Origin: an uncultured Acidimicrobiales bacterium | GTDB lineage: Bacteria; Actinomycetota; Acidimicrobiia; Acidimicrobiales; Bin134 | Direction of reading: 5' to 3' | DNA length: 64,000 nucleotides | Assembly (NCBI GenBank): GCA_951813325.1 | Contig: OX638350.1 | Coordinates: 2,771,954 to 2,835,953, forward strand | Shown here: one piece after another, positions 1 through 9,110 of the stretch | Numbering within the stretch: the first letter of the stretch is position 1 | Layout of the letters: each line of letters opens with the position of its first letter | Notes under the pieces: model-generated | The model's input: the letters and a program-made list of their open reading frames with translations, nothing else | What the model was told of the DNA's origin: nothing | The model's database searches: none | Position numbers and translations under genes: made by a program

Positions 1-144
1 GCGCCACCAGACCAGCTTGAGGATGTCGGTGAACCCGGTGGGAACTCCGGGCGGGGCGGGCATGCCCCGGGCCAGCGCCGAATACAGGTGATGGTGGGCG
101 CAGACCAGCCCGGGCGTGGTGCTGGTGTGGTGCCCGGTTTCCAT
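1..144 (-). CDS. SsnA-like amidohydrolase, partial (continues past left edge)
   Basis: Only the first 48 codons are in the window, read leftward from an ATG at 144. The peptide contains CAHHHLYSALARGMP followed by a DILKLVWWR stretch. This matches the metal-binding His-x-His strand and following helix of SsnA/chlorohydrolase-type aminohydrolases. The start lies 42 bp after the stop of the fused molybdenum hydroxylase, so it is probably the last visible gene of that operon. In E. coli ssnA also sits beside a fused molybdenum hydroxylase gene (xdhD), which supports the call. The usual N-terminal beta strands (about 50 residues) are absent, so the true start may lie upstream or the N-terminus may be short. 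The ribosome binding site is weak. Confidence 0.6.
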   Translation of the reverse strand, partial: METGHHTSTTPGLVCAHHHLYSALARGMPAPPGVPTGFTDILKLVWWR

Positions 145-186
145 ATCAGCAGTAAAGGATAAGCGGCTCAGCCCAGGCGGGGTCGC

Positions 187-2742
187 TCACTCCCCCATGG
201 GAAGGCTGGTGTGCCACGTTCCGCTGTGGGCCCGCAGGGCAGCGGCCACCGCACCGGCGGTGGGCACCAGGCCGATCTCCCCCACCCCTTTGATGCCGTA
301 GGGGGCGCCGGGCTGGGGCGACTCCACCAGGATCACATCCACCGGGGGCATGTCCTTGGGCCGCAGGATTCCCAGCGATTTGAGGGTCATGTTGGTGGGC
401 CAGCCGTTCTCATCGGCGGGGAAGTCCTCAGTGAGGGCATAGCCCAGCCCCATGTGCACCGCCCCCTCGATCTGGCCCTCGCACAGCAGCGGGTTGACCG
501 CCTTGCCCACGTCGTGGGCGGCCACCACCCGCTCGACGGTGCCCTCGTCGTCGAGCACCACCATCTGCGCGGCGTAGCCGAAGGTGGAATGGATGATGGG
601 ATTCTCCACGCCGTCGGACAGCTTGTTGGTCCAGTCCACCCGGTATTCGCCGTAATAGTCCACGCCGGGCTGACACCCGTCGGCCAGAGCGGCCTGGCAG
701 GCGTCGGCCACCGATCCGGCCCCCATCAGCGTGCCCCGGCTGCCGGTGGTCTGGCCGGCGCCCAGCTCGTGGGTGGTGTCCACTACCACCCGCACCCGAT
801 CGGCGCTCACTCCCAGCTCGGTCACCGCCACCTGCTGGGCCACGGTGTGGACCCCTTGGCCCATCTCCGTCCAGCAGTGGCGCACCTCCACGCCGCCGCC
901 TTCGTGGTAGTCGTCGTCGAAGCGCACGACCGCCTTGGCGATCTCTTTGAAGCCGTTGCCCAGCCCGGAGTTCTTCAGGCCCAGTCCCATGCCCACCGAT
1001 TTGCCGGCCGCCCGGGCCTCGTCCCACGCCGGCTTCACCGCCTCCAAACAGGCGCGGGCCCCCAGCGATCCGTCGTCCATGATCTGGCCCGGTCCCCAGA
1101 TGGCGCCGGGGGCCACCGCGTTGCGCGACCGCATCTCCCACCCGTCGATGCCCACCGCCTCGGCGAGGCGGTCCATGGCGCCCTCCATGGCGAACTGGGC
1201 CTGGTTGGCCCCGAATCCCCGGAAGGCGCCGCACACCGGGTTGTTGGTGCGAGCCGCGATTGCCTCCACGTCGATGTTGGGCACCGAATAGGGGCCGCTG
1301 GCGTGACCCGCGGCCCGCTCCAGCACCTTCATTCCCACCGAGGCATAGGGGCCCGAGTCGCCCACCATACGGGCCCGCAGGGCGGTGAGATTGCCGTCGG
1401 CATCGCAGCCGGCCCACATCTCGATGCGGATGGGATGGCGCTTGGGATGCATCCGCAGCGACTCCTCCCGCGACACGGTGCACGACACCGGGCGGTTCAG
1501 CAGCCAGGCCGCCAGCGCAGTCTGGGCCTGGTTGGCCATGTCTTCTTTGCCGCCGAACGCCCCGCCGTTGCTCACCAGCTCCACGGTGATCTTCTGGGGG
1601 TCGATCCCCAGCACCGAGGCCATCTGGTCGCGGTCGTCCCACACCCCCTGGCCGCCGGAGTACACGTGCAGGCCGCCGTCTTCGGTGGGCACCGCCAGGG
1701 TGGACTCGGGCTCCAAGAAGGCGTGCTCGATGCGCTGGGTCTGGAACACCTCGTGGATGGTGTGGGCACTGGCCGCCAAAGCGGCGTCCACGTCGCCCCG
1801 GGCATACACCGAGCGGGACAAAACGTTGCCGTCGAGCTCCCACACCGCGTCCTCGGAGCCGTTGGTCACCGCGGCCACCGGGTCGGTGATCGGGGTGTGC
1901 ACCTCATAGGTCACCTGCACAGCCTCGGCCGCTCGCCGGGCGGTGGCCCGGTCTTCAGCCACCACGATGGCCAGCACGTCGCCCACATAGGAAGTCCGGC
2001 CCCCTTCGGGGATGAACACCGGCCAGTCGGTGTAGATGATCCCCACCCGCAGCTCGCCGGGCACGTCGGCTGCGGTGAACACCGCCACCACGCCGTCGAT
2101 GGCCTCAGCCGCTGAGGTGTCGATGGACACCACGTCGGCCCGGGCGTGCTCGGACAGGTGCAGCGCGCCGTGCAGCAGGCCCTCGGGGCGCAGGTCGTCG
2201 ATGTAGTCCCGGTCGCCCAGGGCCAGCTCTCGAGCCTCGTACTTGATGCCCCGGCTGCCCACGCCGCCGGGCACCTCGGCCTCGGGCGTCTCGCCTTGGG
2301 CCAGCGCCTCCACCGCGTCGAGGATCTTGGTGTAGCCGGTGCAGCGGCAGAGGTGGCCGCCCAGATGCCGGGAGGCCTCCTCGCGGGTCAGCTCCGATCC
2401 CTTGCGATCCACCAACGACTTGGTGCGGATGAGGATGCCGGGGGTGCAGAAACCGCACTGGAGGGCACCGCAGGCCGCGAACACATCCGCCATGCGGGCC
2501 CGCTCCTCGGCGGATACCCCTTCGAGGGTCACCACCTCGGTGCCAACCGAGCGCTCCAGCGAGGTCTGGCAGGCCACCCGGGCGCGGCCGTCCACCAGCA
2601 CCGCGCAGCAACCGCACTGGCCGCTGGGCGAGCACCCGTCTTTGGGAGACATGATCCCCAGCTCGTCGCGCAGGGCGGCCAGCAAGTGCTCGTGATCCCC
2701 CTGAATGGTCACTGATTGACCGTTGATCGTCAGTGTTGTCAT
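187..2742 (-). CDS. Fused 2Fe-2S/molybdopterin xanthine dehydrogenase-like hydroxylase
   Basis: This 851-residue protein joins in one chain the iron-sulfur and molybdopterin parts that are usually separate subunits. Residues 1-60 carry a plant-type 2Fe-2S cluster (DGCSPSGQCGCC). Residues about 95-140 carry the second cluster (QCGFCTPG, then HLCRCTGY). The rest is the molybdopterin domain, with GGAFGGKED, FRGFGANQAQ and, near the C-terminus, GVGEIG, whose Glu is the expected catalytic base. There is no FAD domain. The architecture and length match Desulfovibrio Mop-type aldehyde oxidoreductases and the selenium-dependent xanthine dehydrogenase family. A likely role is hydroxylation of a purine or other N-heterocycle. 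The ATG overlaps the upstream nitrilase stop by 4 bp and follows a good AAGGGGGAAAG ribosome binding site. Confidence 0.9.
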   Translation of the reverse strand: MTTLTINGQSVTIQGDHEHLLAALRDELGIMSPKDGCSPSGQCGCCAVLVDGRARVACQTSLERSVGTEVVTLEGVSAEERARMADVFAACGALQCGFCTPGILIRTKSLVDRKGSELTREEASRHLGGHLCRCTGYTKILDAVEALAQGETPEAEVPGGVGSRGIKYEARELALGDRDYIDDLRPEGLLHGALHLSEHARADVVSIDTSAAEAIDGVVAVFTAADVPGELRVGIIYTDWPVFIPEGGRTSYVGDVLAIVVAEDRATARRAAEAVQVTYEVHTPITDPVAAVTNGSEDAVWELDGNVLSRSVYARGDVDAALAASAHTIHEVFQTQRIEHAFLEPESTLAVPTEDGGLHVYSGGQGVWDDRDQMASVLGIDPQKITVELVSNGGAFGGKEDMANQAQTALAAWLLNRPVSCTVSREESLRMHPKRHPIRIEMWAGCDADGNLTALRARMVGDSGPYASVGMKVLERAAGHASGPYSVPNIDVEAIAARTNNPVCGAFRGFGANQAQFAMEGAMDRLAEAVGIDGWEMRSRNAVAPGAIWGPGQIMDDGSLGARACLEAVKPAWDEARAAGKSVGMGLGLKNSGLGNGFKEIAKAVVRFDDDYHEGGGVEVRHCWTEMGQGVHTVAQQVAVTELGVSADRVRVVVDTTHELGAGQTTGSRGTLMGAGSVADACQAALADGCQPGVDYYGEYRVDWTNKLSDGVENPIIHSTFGYAAQMVVLDDEGTVERVVAAHDVGKAVNPLLCEGQIEGAVHMGLGYALTEDFPADENGWPTNMTLKSLGILRPKDMPPVDVILVESPQPGAPYGIKGVGEIGLVPTAGAVAAALRAHSGTWHTSLPMGE

Positions 2743-3806
2743 GGCTTTCCCCCTTGGGTTGAGGACGCCCCGCCGATTATCGGCGTCCCCTCTACATATG
2801 GCTTGTCATGAATGAGCGGCATTTCCTCGGCAATCGACTTGTACATCTCCGGGCGGCGGTAGCGGCTGAAGTCATAAAGAGTGTTCTTGTAGGCCGCGCA
2901 CCAATTCAGGTTGCAGGTGGCCACCACCAATTCGTCCCCATCGGTGGCCGCCTGGGCCAGCACCTCGCCGGAGGGGCCGATGATGCAGCTCTCGGCCAGG
3001 CTCTCCACCCCCTCCTCTTCGCCTCCCTTGGCCACACCCACCACGAACGTGCCGTTCTGATAGGCCCCGGCCTGCATGACCAGGCGGCTGTGGAATCCGG
3101 CCAGGAAATCCTGGGACGGATCGGGATAATAGTGGATAGGAGTGTTATAGCCGATCAGGATCATCTCCACGTCGGCTAGTCCCATTACCCGGTAGGTCTC
3201 GGGCCAGCGCCGGTCGTTGCACAGGGCCAGGCCGATCTCGCCCCGGAAAGCGGTCCAGGTGCGGAACGTCTCGGAGCTGGGCACGAAGTAGGCCCGTTCC
3301 AGGTGCTGGAACGGGCGCTGGGGCTCGTATTCCTCATGGCCGGGGATGTGGACCTTGCGGAACTTGGCCACCTCATTGCCGTCGCCGTCCACCAGCAGAT
3401 AGGTGTTGTAGCGGTGGCCGTCGGGGGTCAGCTCGGCGTAGCCCAGGCAGAAGCCGATCCCCAGGCGGGCGGCCTCGTCGAACAGCGGCTTGACCTCGGG
3501 CGAGGGCATCTCGGTCTCATAGAAGCTGTTCAGCTCATCGACGTCGTCGATCCACCACCGGGGGAAGAACGTGGTGAGGGCCAACTCGGGGTACACCACC
3601 AGGTCGCAGCCCCGCTTGCTGCCCTCATGGAGCAGTGCCAGCAGCCGCTCCACCACGTCGGCCCGGGTGTCGGCCCGGGCGATGGGACCGAGCTGGGCGG
3701 CGCCCACCGTTATCTCTCTGACGTTGCTGGACAGACGCGACACCCGATCGTCGGAGACTTCGCTCTCTAGGTGGGTCTTCAGCGTCTGGTCCTGGCTCGC
3801 GCTCAT
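2739..3806 (-). CDS. N-carbamoyl-D-amino-acid hydrolase-like nitrilase-superfamily amidase
   Basis: This is a 355-residue carbon-nitrogen hydrolase. The nitrilase triad is visible: Glu in VVYPELALTTFFPRW, Lys in FRKVHIPGHEEYEP and Cys in LCNDRRWPETYRV. The surroundings of all three, including the LIGYNTP stretch, look like D-carbamoylases, which release ammonia and CO2 from N-carbamoyl-D-amino acids. It is longer than the roughly 304 residues usual for that family, with an extra N-terminal segment of about 30 residues. The ATG at 3806 was chosen because it overlaps the stop of the upstream M20 hydrolase (ATGA). The stop overlaps the next gene in the same way, so the three are translationally coupled. 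The true substrate may be another ureido compound. Confidence 0.85.
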   Translation of the reverse strand: MSASQDQTLKTHLESEVSDDRVSRLSSNVREITVGAAQLGPIARADTRADVVERLLALLHEGSKRGCDLVVYPELALTTFFPRWWIDDVDELNSFYETEMPSPEVKPLFDEAARLGIGFCLGYAELTPDGHRYNTYLLVDGDGNEVAKFRKVHIPGHEEYEPQRPFQHLERAYFVPSSETFRTWTAFRGEIGLALCNDRRWPETYRVMGLADVEMILIGYNTPIHYYPDPSQDFLAGFHSRLVMQAGAYQNGTFVVGVAKGGEEEGVESLAESCIIGPSGEVLAQAATDGDELVVATCNLNWCAAYKNTLYDFSRYRRPEMYKSIAEEMPLIHDKPYVEGTPIIGGASSTQGGKP

Positions 3807-5089
3807 GCCGTCACCCCGGCCGCCTCTTCCACTTCCGAGGCCTCGGCGATTTCGGCGAGTTCCAACATGACCCGCAGCAGCACATTGGCCCCCGCTTCCA
3901 GATGTTCGGGCTCGGTGTGCTCGAACGGATTGTGGCTGATGCCCTCCCAAGAGGGCACGAACACCATCGAGGTGGGGCACACCGCGGCGAACATCTGGGC
4001 ATCGTGGCCGGCACCGGAGCACAGCCGGCGGTGGCTGAAGCCCAACTCGCCGGCCACCCGCTCCACCCGGTCGATCATCTCCGGGTCGAACTCCACCGGG
4101 GCGAACCGGGCCAGACGCCGAGAGGTGATCCCAGTGCCGGACTCGGCGGCCAGTTTGTCCAGGAAGGCGGCCAACCGGCCCTCGGCCTCGGTGAGCAAGT
4201 CGTCGTCGGTGTTGCGCATGTCCACCGTCAGCACCGCATCGGAGGCCACCACGTTCACCAGGTTGGGGTGCAGCTCCACCCGTCCAACGGTGCAGACCTG
4301 CGGGGGGCCGAATTCCTCGGCCAGCTCGTGGACGAACACCGCAATTCGGGTGGCAACCCAGCCGGCGTCGTGGCGCATGTCCATCGGGGTGGTGCCGGCG
4401 TGGTTGGACTGGCCGGCCACGGTGATCTCGGTCCAGCTGATGCCCTGCACCCCGGTGACCACGCCGATCACCACGTCTTCGATGTCGAGGATCGGGCCCT
4501 GCTCGATATGCAGCTCTACAAAGGCATGAGGCGGGGGCGACGGACACGGGGCTGGGCCCCGATAGCCGATCCGGTCGAGCTCCTCGCCCACCACCGCGCC
4601 GTCGGTGCCCACGATGTCGAGGGCCTCCTCTAAGGGGAGCTCGCCGGTGTAGACCAGGCTGCCCAGCATGTCGGGCGGGAACCGGGAGCCCTCCTCGTCG
4701 GTGAAGAAACCCACGGCGAGGGGCCGCCGGGTAGTGATGCCCGCCCGCTGCACCGCCTCCACCACCTGCAATCCGGCCAGCACGCCGAGGTTGCCGTCGT
4801 AGCGCCCGCCGGTGCGCACGGTGTCGATGTGGCTGCCGCACATGACCGGAGGCCCCGGCTCGGCCCCGGCCATGGTCCCCACCACGTTGCCGATGCCGTC
4901 GATGCTGATCTCCATGCCCAGATCCCGCATCCACGTCACAACGAGATCGCGGCCATCCCGATCTTCATCGGTGAGCGCCAAACGGCAGGCGCCGTCGGTG
5001 CCCTCAATTTCGCCGATCATTGCCAGAGCAGCCAAACGGTCGCTTAGGCCCTGACCATCAACGCTGATCTCAGTAGCCACAGAGGACAT
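3803..5089 (-). CDS. M20-family N-carbamoyl-L-amino-acid hydrolase/allantoate amidohydrolase-like
   Basis: A 428-residue zinc amidohydrolase of the Hyu/allantoate/ureidopropionase group. Visible metal and substrate motifs are GSHIDTV, GRYDGNLGVLAG, FTDEEGSRF, LHIEQGP, QSNHAGTTPMD and GAGHDAQMFA. These enzymes hydrolyse N-carbamoyl amino acids, beta-ureido acids or allantoate to release ammonia and CO2. It is the first gene of the leftward operon and overlaps the nitrilase gene by 4 bp. Finding an L-carbamoylase-type and a D-carbamoylase-type enzyme together with molybdenum hydroxylases suggests stepwise opening of an N-heterocyclic ring. The exact substrate cannot be told from sequence. Confidence 0.88.
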   Translation of the reverse strand: MSSVATEISVDGQGLSDRLAALAMIGEIEGTDGACRLALTDEDRDGRDLVVTWMRDLGMEISIDGIGNVVGTMAGAEPGPPVMCGSHIDTVRTGGRYDGNLGVLAGLQVVEAVQRAGITTRRPLAVGFFTDEEGSRFPPDMLGSLVYTGELPLEEALDIVGTDGAVVGEELDRIGYRGPAPCPSPPPHAFVELHIEQGPILDIEDVVIGVVTGVQGISWTEITVAGQSNHAGTTPMDMRHDAGWVATRIAVFVHELAEEFGPPQVCTVGRVELHPNLVNVVASDAVLTVDMRNTDDDLLTEAEGRLAAFLDKLAAESGTGITSRRLARFAPVEFDPEMIDRVERVAGELGFSHRRLCSGAGHDAQMFAAVCPTSMVFVPSWEGISHNPFEHTEPEHLEAGANVLLRVMLELAEIAEASEVEEAAGVTA

Positions 5090-5247
5090 AGTTTGCCAAA
5101 GTTTTCACCCATTAGTTCTGCAGAATTGCCAACTCTCCCAACGAGTTGGGCTCATAACGCCTAAATTTTACCTGCTGTGAGTTTCAAAGGAATGCGAACC
5201 CTGCACAGTTTCTGTGCTGCTGTAGAGGCAAAGGCAAGGCCACCACG
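5090..5247. promoter_or_regulatory. Divergent promoter region with two palindromes
   Basis: This 158-bp AT-richer gap separates the two divergent molybdenum hydroxylase operons. It contains CCCAAC-GA-GTTGGG at 5137-5150, nested in a wider AACTC...GAGTT symmetry at 5131-5147. It also contains a perfect GCACAG-TTT-CTGTGC palindrome at 5203-5217. Both look like regulator binding sites that could coordinate the two operons, but no regulator gene is next to them. No convincing -35/-10 pair was identified. Confidence 0.5.
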
Positions 5248-6114
5248 ATGAGCGACGTGGTGGTGGCCCGGAGCCTGGACGAGGCGCAGGGCGCTTTGGC
5301 CGACCATCCCGGTGCCACCGTGCTGGCCGGGGGCACCGATCTCATGGTGGAGATCAACCGGGGCCTGCGCCGTCCCAGCCACGTTGTGGGAGTGGCCCAA
5401 GTGCCGGAGCTGCGCCAGTGGAGCATTGCGGATGACCGGGTGATTGTGGGCGGCGGGGTTACCTACACCGAGATGATGACCACCCCGCTGGCCGACGCCG
5501 CTCCCGCCCTGGCCCAAGCCGCCCGCACGGTGGGCTCCCCGCCCATCCGCAACGCCGGAACCCTGGGGGGCAACCTGGGCACCGCCTCGCCGGCGGGTGA
5601 CACGCTGCCGGTGCTGGCCGCGCTCAACGCCAAGATCGTGGTGGTGGGCCCCGACGGGGAGCGCCGGATGGCCTTGGACGATTTCGTGGTCGGGGTGAAG
5701 CGGACCTCGCTGCGACCGGGCGAGCTGATCGTGCGCGCCGAGATGGACCGGCCGGCGGGCCGCCAGGAGTTCTTGAAGATCGGCCCCCGCAACGCCATGG
5801 TGATCTCCATGGCCGGGCTGGCCCTGGTGGCCGACCACGATGCCCGCGCCGTGCGCTGCGCGCTGGGTGCGGTGGCCGCCGGCATTCCCCGGGCCCGCGT
5901 AGCCGAGGCCTGGGTGGCCGAGCGCATCGACTGGGACAACGGCGCGGGGGTCGATGATGAAGTGGCCGCCGAGTTCGGCCAGCGGGTGGCCGCGGCCTCC
6001 TCCCCCATCGACGATCATCGCTCCACCGCGGCTTACCGGCGGCACGCGGTGGCTGTGCTGGCCACTCGAGCCCTGAAGCGGGCGTTCACAGAAGAAGGGG
6101 CTGCTGATGCCTGA
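5248..6114 (+). CDS. Molybdenum hydroxylase FAD-binding subunit (CoxM/XdhB-like)
   Basis: A 288-residue flavin subunit of a three-component xanthine dehydrogenase-family enzyme. The FAD pyrophosphate loop VLAGGTDLMVEINRG is near residues 25-40. The second FAD motif, RNAGTLGGNLGTASPAGD, is near residues 107-124. The C-terminal CO-dehydrogenase flavoprotein domain follows. It should pass electrons from the iron-sulfur subunit to an acceptor. It is the first gene of the rightward operon and overlaps the iron-sulfur subunit gene by 8 bp. Confidence 0.93.
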   Translation: MSDVVVARSLDEAQGALADHPGATVLAGGTDLMVEINRGLRRPSHVVGVAQVPELRQWSIADDRVIVGGGVTYTEMMTTPLADAAPALAQAARTVGSPPIRNAGTLGGNLGTASPAGDTLPVLAALNAKIVVVGPDGERRMALDDFVVGVKRTSLRPGELIVRAEMDRPAGRQEFLKIGPRNAMVISMAGLALVADHDARAVRCALGAVAAGIPRARVAEAWVAERIDWDNGAGVDDEVAAEFGQRVAAASSPIDDHRSTAAYRRHAVAVLATRALKRAFTEEGAADA

Positions 6115-6589
6115 TCCCTATTCGCTGCGGGTGAACGGGGTGGACTGCGAGGTGGCCGACTCCGATCTGGCCGAGAGCCTGCTGTTCGTGCTGCGGGAGC
6201 GGCTGGGGCTCACCGGTACCAAGAATGCCTGCACCGAGGGCGAATGCAGCTCGTGCGCGGTGCTGATCGACGGGGTGCTCACCTGCTCGTGCCTGGTGCT
6301 GGCCGCCACCGCAGCCGGCCAAGAGGTCACCACCGTGGAGGGGCTGAGCAACGGCCGCGACGGATTGTCGGTGGTCCAAGAGGCGTTTGTCGACGAGGGC
6401 GCCGTGCAGTGCGGGTTCTGCACGCCGGGGCTGATTGTGGCCGTCCACGACCTGCTCGAGGCCAATGCCGACCCCAGCGACGGCGATGTGCGAGAAGCAC
6501 TGTCGGGCAACCTGTGCCGCTGCACCGGCTATGGGCGCATCCTGGCCGCGGTCAACACTGCGGCCGAGGCCAAGCGGAGCCAGCCATGA
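6107..6589 (+). CDS. Molybdenum hydroxylase 2Fe-2S subunit (CoxS-like)
   Basis: This 160-residue small subunit has all eight expected cluster cysteines. The plant-type cluster is in ACTEGECSSCAVLIDG plus a downstream TCSC. The helical-domain cluster is in QCGFCTPGL and LCRCTGYG. It carries electrons from the molybdenum centre to the FAD subunit. It overlaps the FAD gene by 8 bp and the molybdopterin gene by 4 bp (ATGA). The order FAD, FeS, Moco is typical of the family. Confidence 0.95.
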   Translation: MPDPYSLRVNGVDCEVADSDLAESLLFVLRERLGLTGTKNACTEGECSSCAVLIDGVLTCSCLVLAATAAGQEVTTVEGLSNGRDGLSVVQEAFVDEGAVQCGFCTPGLIVAVHDLLEANADPSDGDVREALSGNLCRCTGYGRILAAVNTAAEAKRSQP

Positions 6590-8904
6590 CCTCTGAAGCG
6601 GTCAATACCGCGGCTGGTGGCAGCACCGCGACCGGAACCGGCGCCGACACCATCGTCGACGCCGGAACCCGAGGGGTGGGCGCCAACGTGGGCCGCCCCG
6701 ACGGGGTGCCCAAGGTGCAGGGCCGGTTCGCCTTCTCCTCCGACCTGTGGGCCGACGACTTCTTGTGGGGCCACACCCTGCGCTCGCCCCACGCCTCGGC
6801 TCTGATCCGCGGCATCGACATCGGGCCGGCTGTGGCCATGGCCGGGGTGTACGCCGTGCTGCTGGCCGATGACGTGCCCGGCTGTCTGACCTACGGACTG
6901 GAACACGGCGACCAGCCGGCGTTGGCCGACGGGCAGGTTCGGTATGTGGGCGAGCCGGTGGCGCTGGTGGCCGCCGACCACCCCGACATCGCCCGGCGGG
7001 CGGCCGAGGCCATCGTGGTGGACTACGAGGTGACCGAGCCTGTGACCGACGCCGAGGCTGCGCCCACCGCCGACCCCATCCACCCCGATGGCAACATCTT
7101 CCGGGAGATAGCCATCCGCCACGGCGACTTGGACGTGACCGGCGAAGTGGTGGTGGAGGGCGTCTACGAGGTGGGCATGCAAGACCAAGCCTTCATGGGC
7201 CCGGAGTCGGGCATGGCGCTGCCCGATGAGGACGGCAGCGTGGAGCTGTTCGTGTCCACCCAATGGCTGCATGTGGACCGAGAGCAGATCGCCGCCTGCC
7301 TGGGGATCGACGAGGAAAAGGTCCGCCTCACCCTGGCCGGGGTGGGCGGGGCATTCGGCGCCCGCGAGGACCTGTCGTTGCAGGTCCACCTGTGCCTTCT
7401 GGCCCTGCACACCGGCAAGCCGGTCAAGATGGTCTACAGCCGGGACGAGTCGTTCCTCGGCCATGTGCACCGCCATCCGGCCAAGATGTGGTACCGCCAT
7501 CATGCCGACCGCTGCGGACGGCTGGTGAAGGTGGAGGCCCGGATCGTGCTCGACGGCGGGGCCTATGCCTCCACTTCGTCGGCGGTCATCGCCAACGCCT
7601 CCTGTTTCGCCGCCGGCCCCTACAAGGTGCCCGCCGCCCACATCGTCGGCTTGGCGGCCCGCACCAACAACCCGCCGTGCGGGGCCATGCGGGGCTTCGG
7701 TGCGGTGCAGACCTGCTTCGGCCACGAGTCGCAGATGGACAAGCTGGCCGCCGCCCTAGACATGGACCCGGTGGAGTTGCGGCTGCTCAACGCCATAGCG
7801 CCCGGCGATCGGCTGGTCACCGGGCAGGTCATCACCGGCACGTTCCCGACGGCCGAGGTGATCCGCCAGTGCGCCTATGCCCCCGAACCTGAGATCCCCC
7901 CTTCCGACGACCGGCGAGACCTCCCCGGGGGATCGGGCCGCACCACCGATGCCGCCGACACCGTGCGGGGAACGGGCTTCGCTGTGGGGTTCAAGAACCT
8001 GATGTTCTCCGAGGGCTACGACGACTACTCATCGGCCGCCTGCCGGGTGTCGGACGGGGTGGCCACCATCACCTGCGCCTGTGCCGAGGTGGGCCAGGGG
8101 TTCGTGACCCTGGCCCAGCAGATCGCCCGCACCGAGCTCGGGGTGGACGAGGTGATCTTGGCCCCGGCCCAGACCGCCACCATCGGCTCGGCCGGATCGT
8201 CGTCGGCCAGCCGCCAAACCTGGATGTCGGGCGGGGCGGTGCAGGCTGCCTGCCGGGAGGTGCGAACACAGATCCTGGCCGATATGGCCGCCGACTGGGG
8301 GGTGTCTCCCGACGGGCTGGTGCTGCGCGACGGCCTGGTGGTGTCGCTGGACGGCCAGCAGGAGGCACTGCTGGCCCAAGTGACCGCCGGGGCCGGCTAC
8401 GAGGCCGACGTGGAGTACCACCACGCCCCCACCGAGCCGCTGGACGAGAACGGCCAGGGCAACGCCCACGTGTCGTTCGCCTGCGCCGCCCACCGGGCCA
8501 CCGTGGACGTGGACCCCGACCTGGGCCTGGTGCGAGTGCGAGACATCACCACCGCCCAAGACGTGGGCCGCATCCTCAACCCCACCCAGGCCGTGGGCCA
8601 GATCGAAGGCGGCATCGCCCAAGGCCTGGGGCTGGCCCTGATGGAGGAGATCGTGCTGGACGACGGCCTAGTCCGCAACGCCTCCTTCACCGACTACGTG
8701 ATCCCCACCACCCTGGACATGCCCGACGTGACCATCGCCGCCTTCGTAGAAGAACCCGAACCCGGCGCCCCCTACGGCGCCAAAGGAATAGGCGAACCCC
8801 CCACCATCTCCTCCTCCGCCGCCATAGCCGCCGCCGTAAGAGCCGCCACCGGCCAACCCCTCCCCAGAATCCCCATCCGCCCCGCCGATATCGCTTTGGG
8901 GTGA
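6586..8904 (+). CDS. Molybdenum hydroxylase molybdopterin-binding subunit (CoxL/XdhA-like)
   Basis: A 772-residue catalytic subunit starting at the ATG that overlaps the 2Fe-2S gene stop; a longer reading frame upstream is only a shadow of that gene. Molybdopterin motifs are GVGGAFGAREDLS, CGAMRGFGAVQTCFG and GEVGQG-type CAEVGQGFVTLAQQ. Near the C-terminus is GAKGIGEPPT, whose Glu is the expected catalytic base. There is no CSFR-type active-site loop of CO dehydrogenase, so a xanthine/aldehyde/heterocycle hydroxylase is more likely than CO oxidation. The last 232 bp recur as a decayed copy about 1.1 kb downstream. Confidence 0.93.
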   Translation: MTSEAVNTAAGGSTATGTGADTIVDAGTRGVGANVGRPDGVPKVQGRFAFSSDLWADDFLWGHTLRSPHASALIRGIDIGPAVAMAGVYAVLLADDVPGCLTYGLEHGDQPALADGQVRYVGEPVALVAADHPDIARRAAEAIVVDYEVTEPVTDAEAAPTADPIHPDGNIFREIAIRHGDLDVTGEVVVEGVYEVGMQDQAFMGPESGMALPDEDGSVELFVSTQWLHVDREQIAACLGIDEEKVRLTLAGVGGAFGAREDLSLQVHLCLLALHTGKPVKMVYSRDESFLGHVHRHPAKMWYRHHADRCGRLVKVEARIVLDGGAYASTSSAVIANASCFAAGPYKVPAAHIVGLAARTNNPPCGAMRGFGAVQTCFGHESQMDKLAAALDMDPVELRLLNAIAPGDRLVTGQVITGTFPTAEVIRQCAYAPEPEIPPSDDRRDLPGGSGRTTDAADTVRGTGFAVGFKNLMFSEGYDDYSSAACRVSDGVATITCACAEVGQGFVTLAQQIARTELGVDEVILAPAQTATIGSAGSSSASRQTWMSGGAVQAACREVRTQILADMAADWGVSPDGLVLRDGLVVSLDGQQEALLAQVTAGAGYEADVEYHHAPTEPLDENGQGNAHVSFACAAHRATVDVDPDLGLVRVRDITTAQDVGRILNPTQAVGQIEGGIAQGLGLALMEEIVLDDGLVRNASFTDYVIPTTLDMPDVTIAAFVEEPEPGAPYGAKGIGEPPTISSSAAIAAAVRAATGQPLPRIPIRPADIALG

Positions 8905-9110
8905 AACGGTTCTATAGCAAATAACAATATGTTTCCATATATTATATAATATTTAGTGTTGTAATGATTGCGTAAGGCTAATAGGGTTGCGGAATGGAAG
9001 TCGTCACCCTGTCGGACCTTGGCCCGGTGCGGGCTGCCTCTATGGCTGATTGTCTCGCTATATGCCAAGCGATACGCTGAGGAGCGCGACACTGTTGAGA
9101 GGAGAGGCCA

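Noticed and set aside
211..2115. 634-residue open frame opposite the fused hydroxylase gene
   Set aside because: His/Gly-rich shadow translation of a GC-rich gene on the other strand; the hydroxylase on the minus strand has full catalytic motifs.
6586..8904. CO dehydrogenase large subunit (coxL)
   Set aside because: The CoxL active-site loop with its catalytic Cys-Ser pattern was not found, so a heterocycle or aldehyde hydroxylase is preferred.
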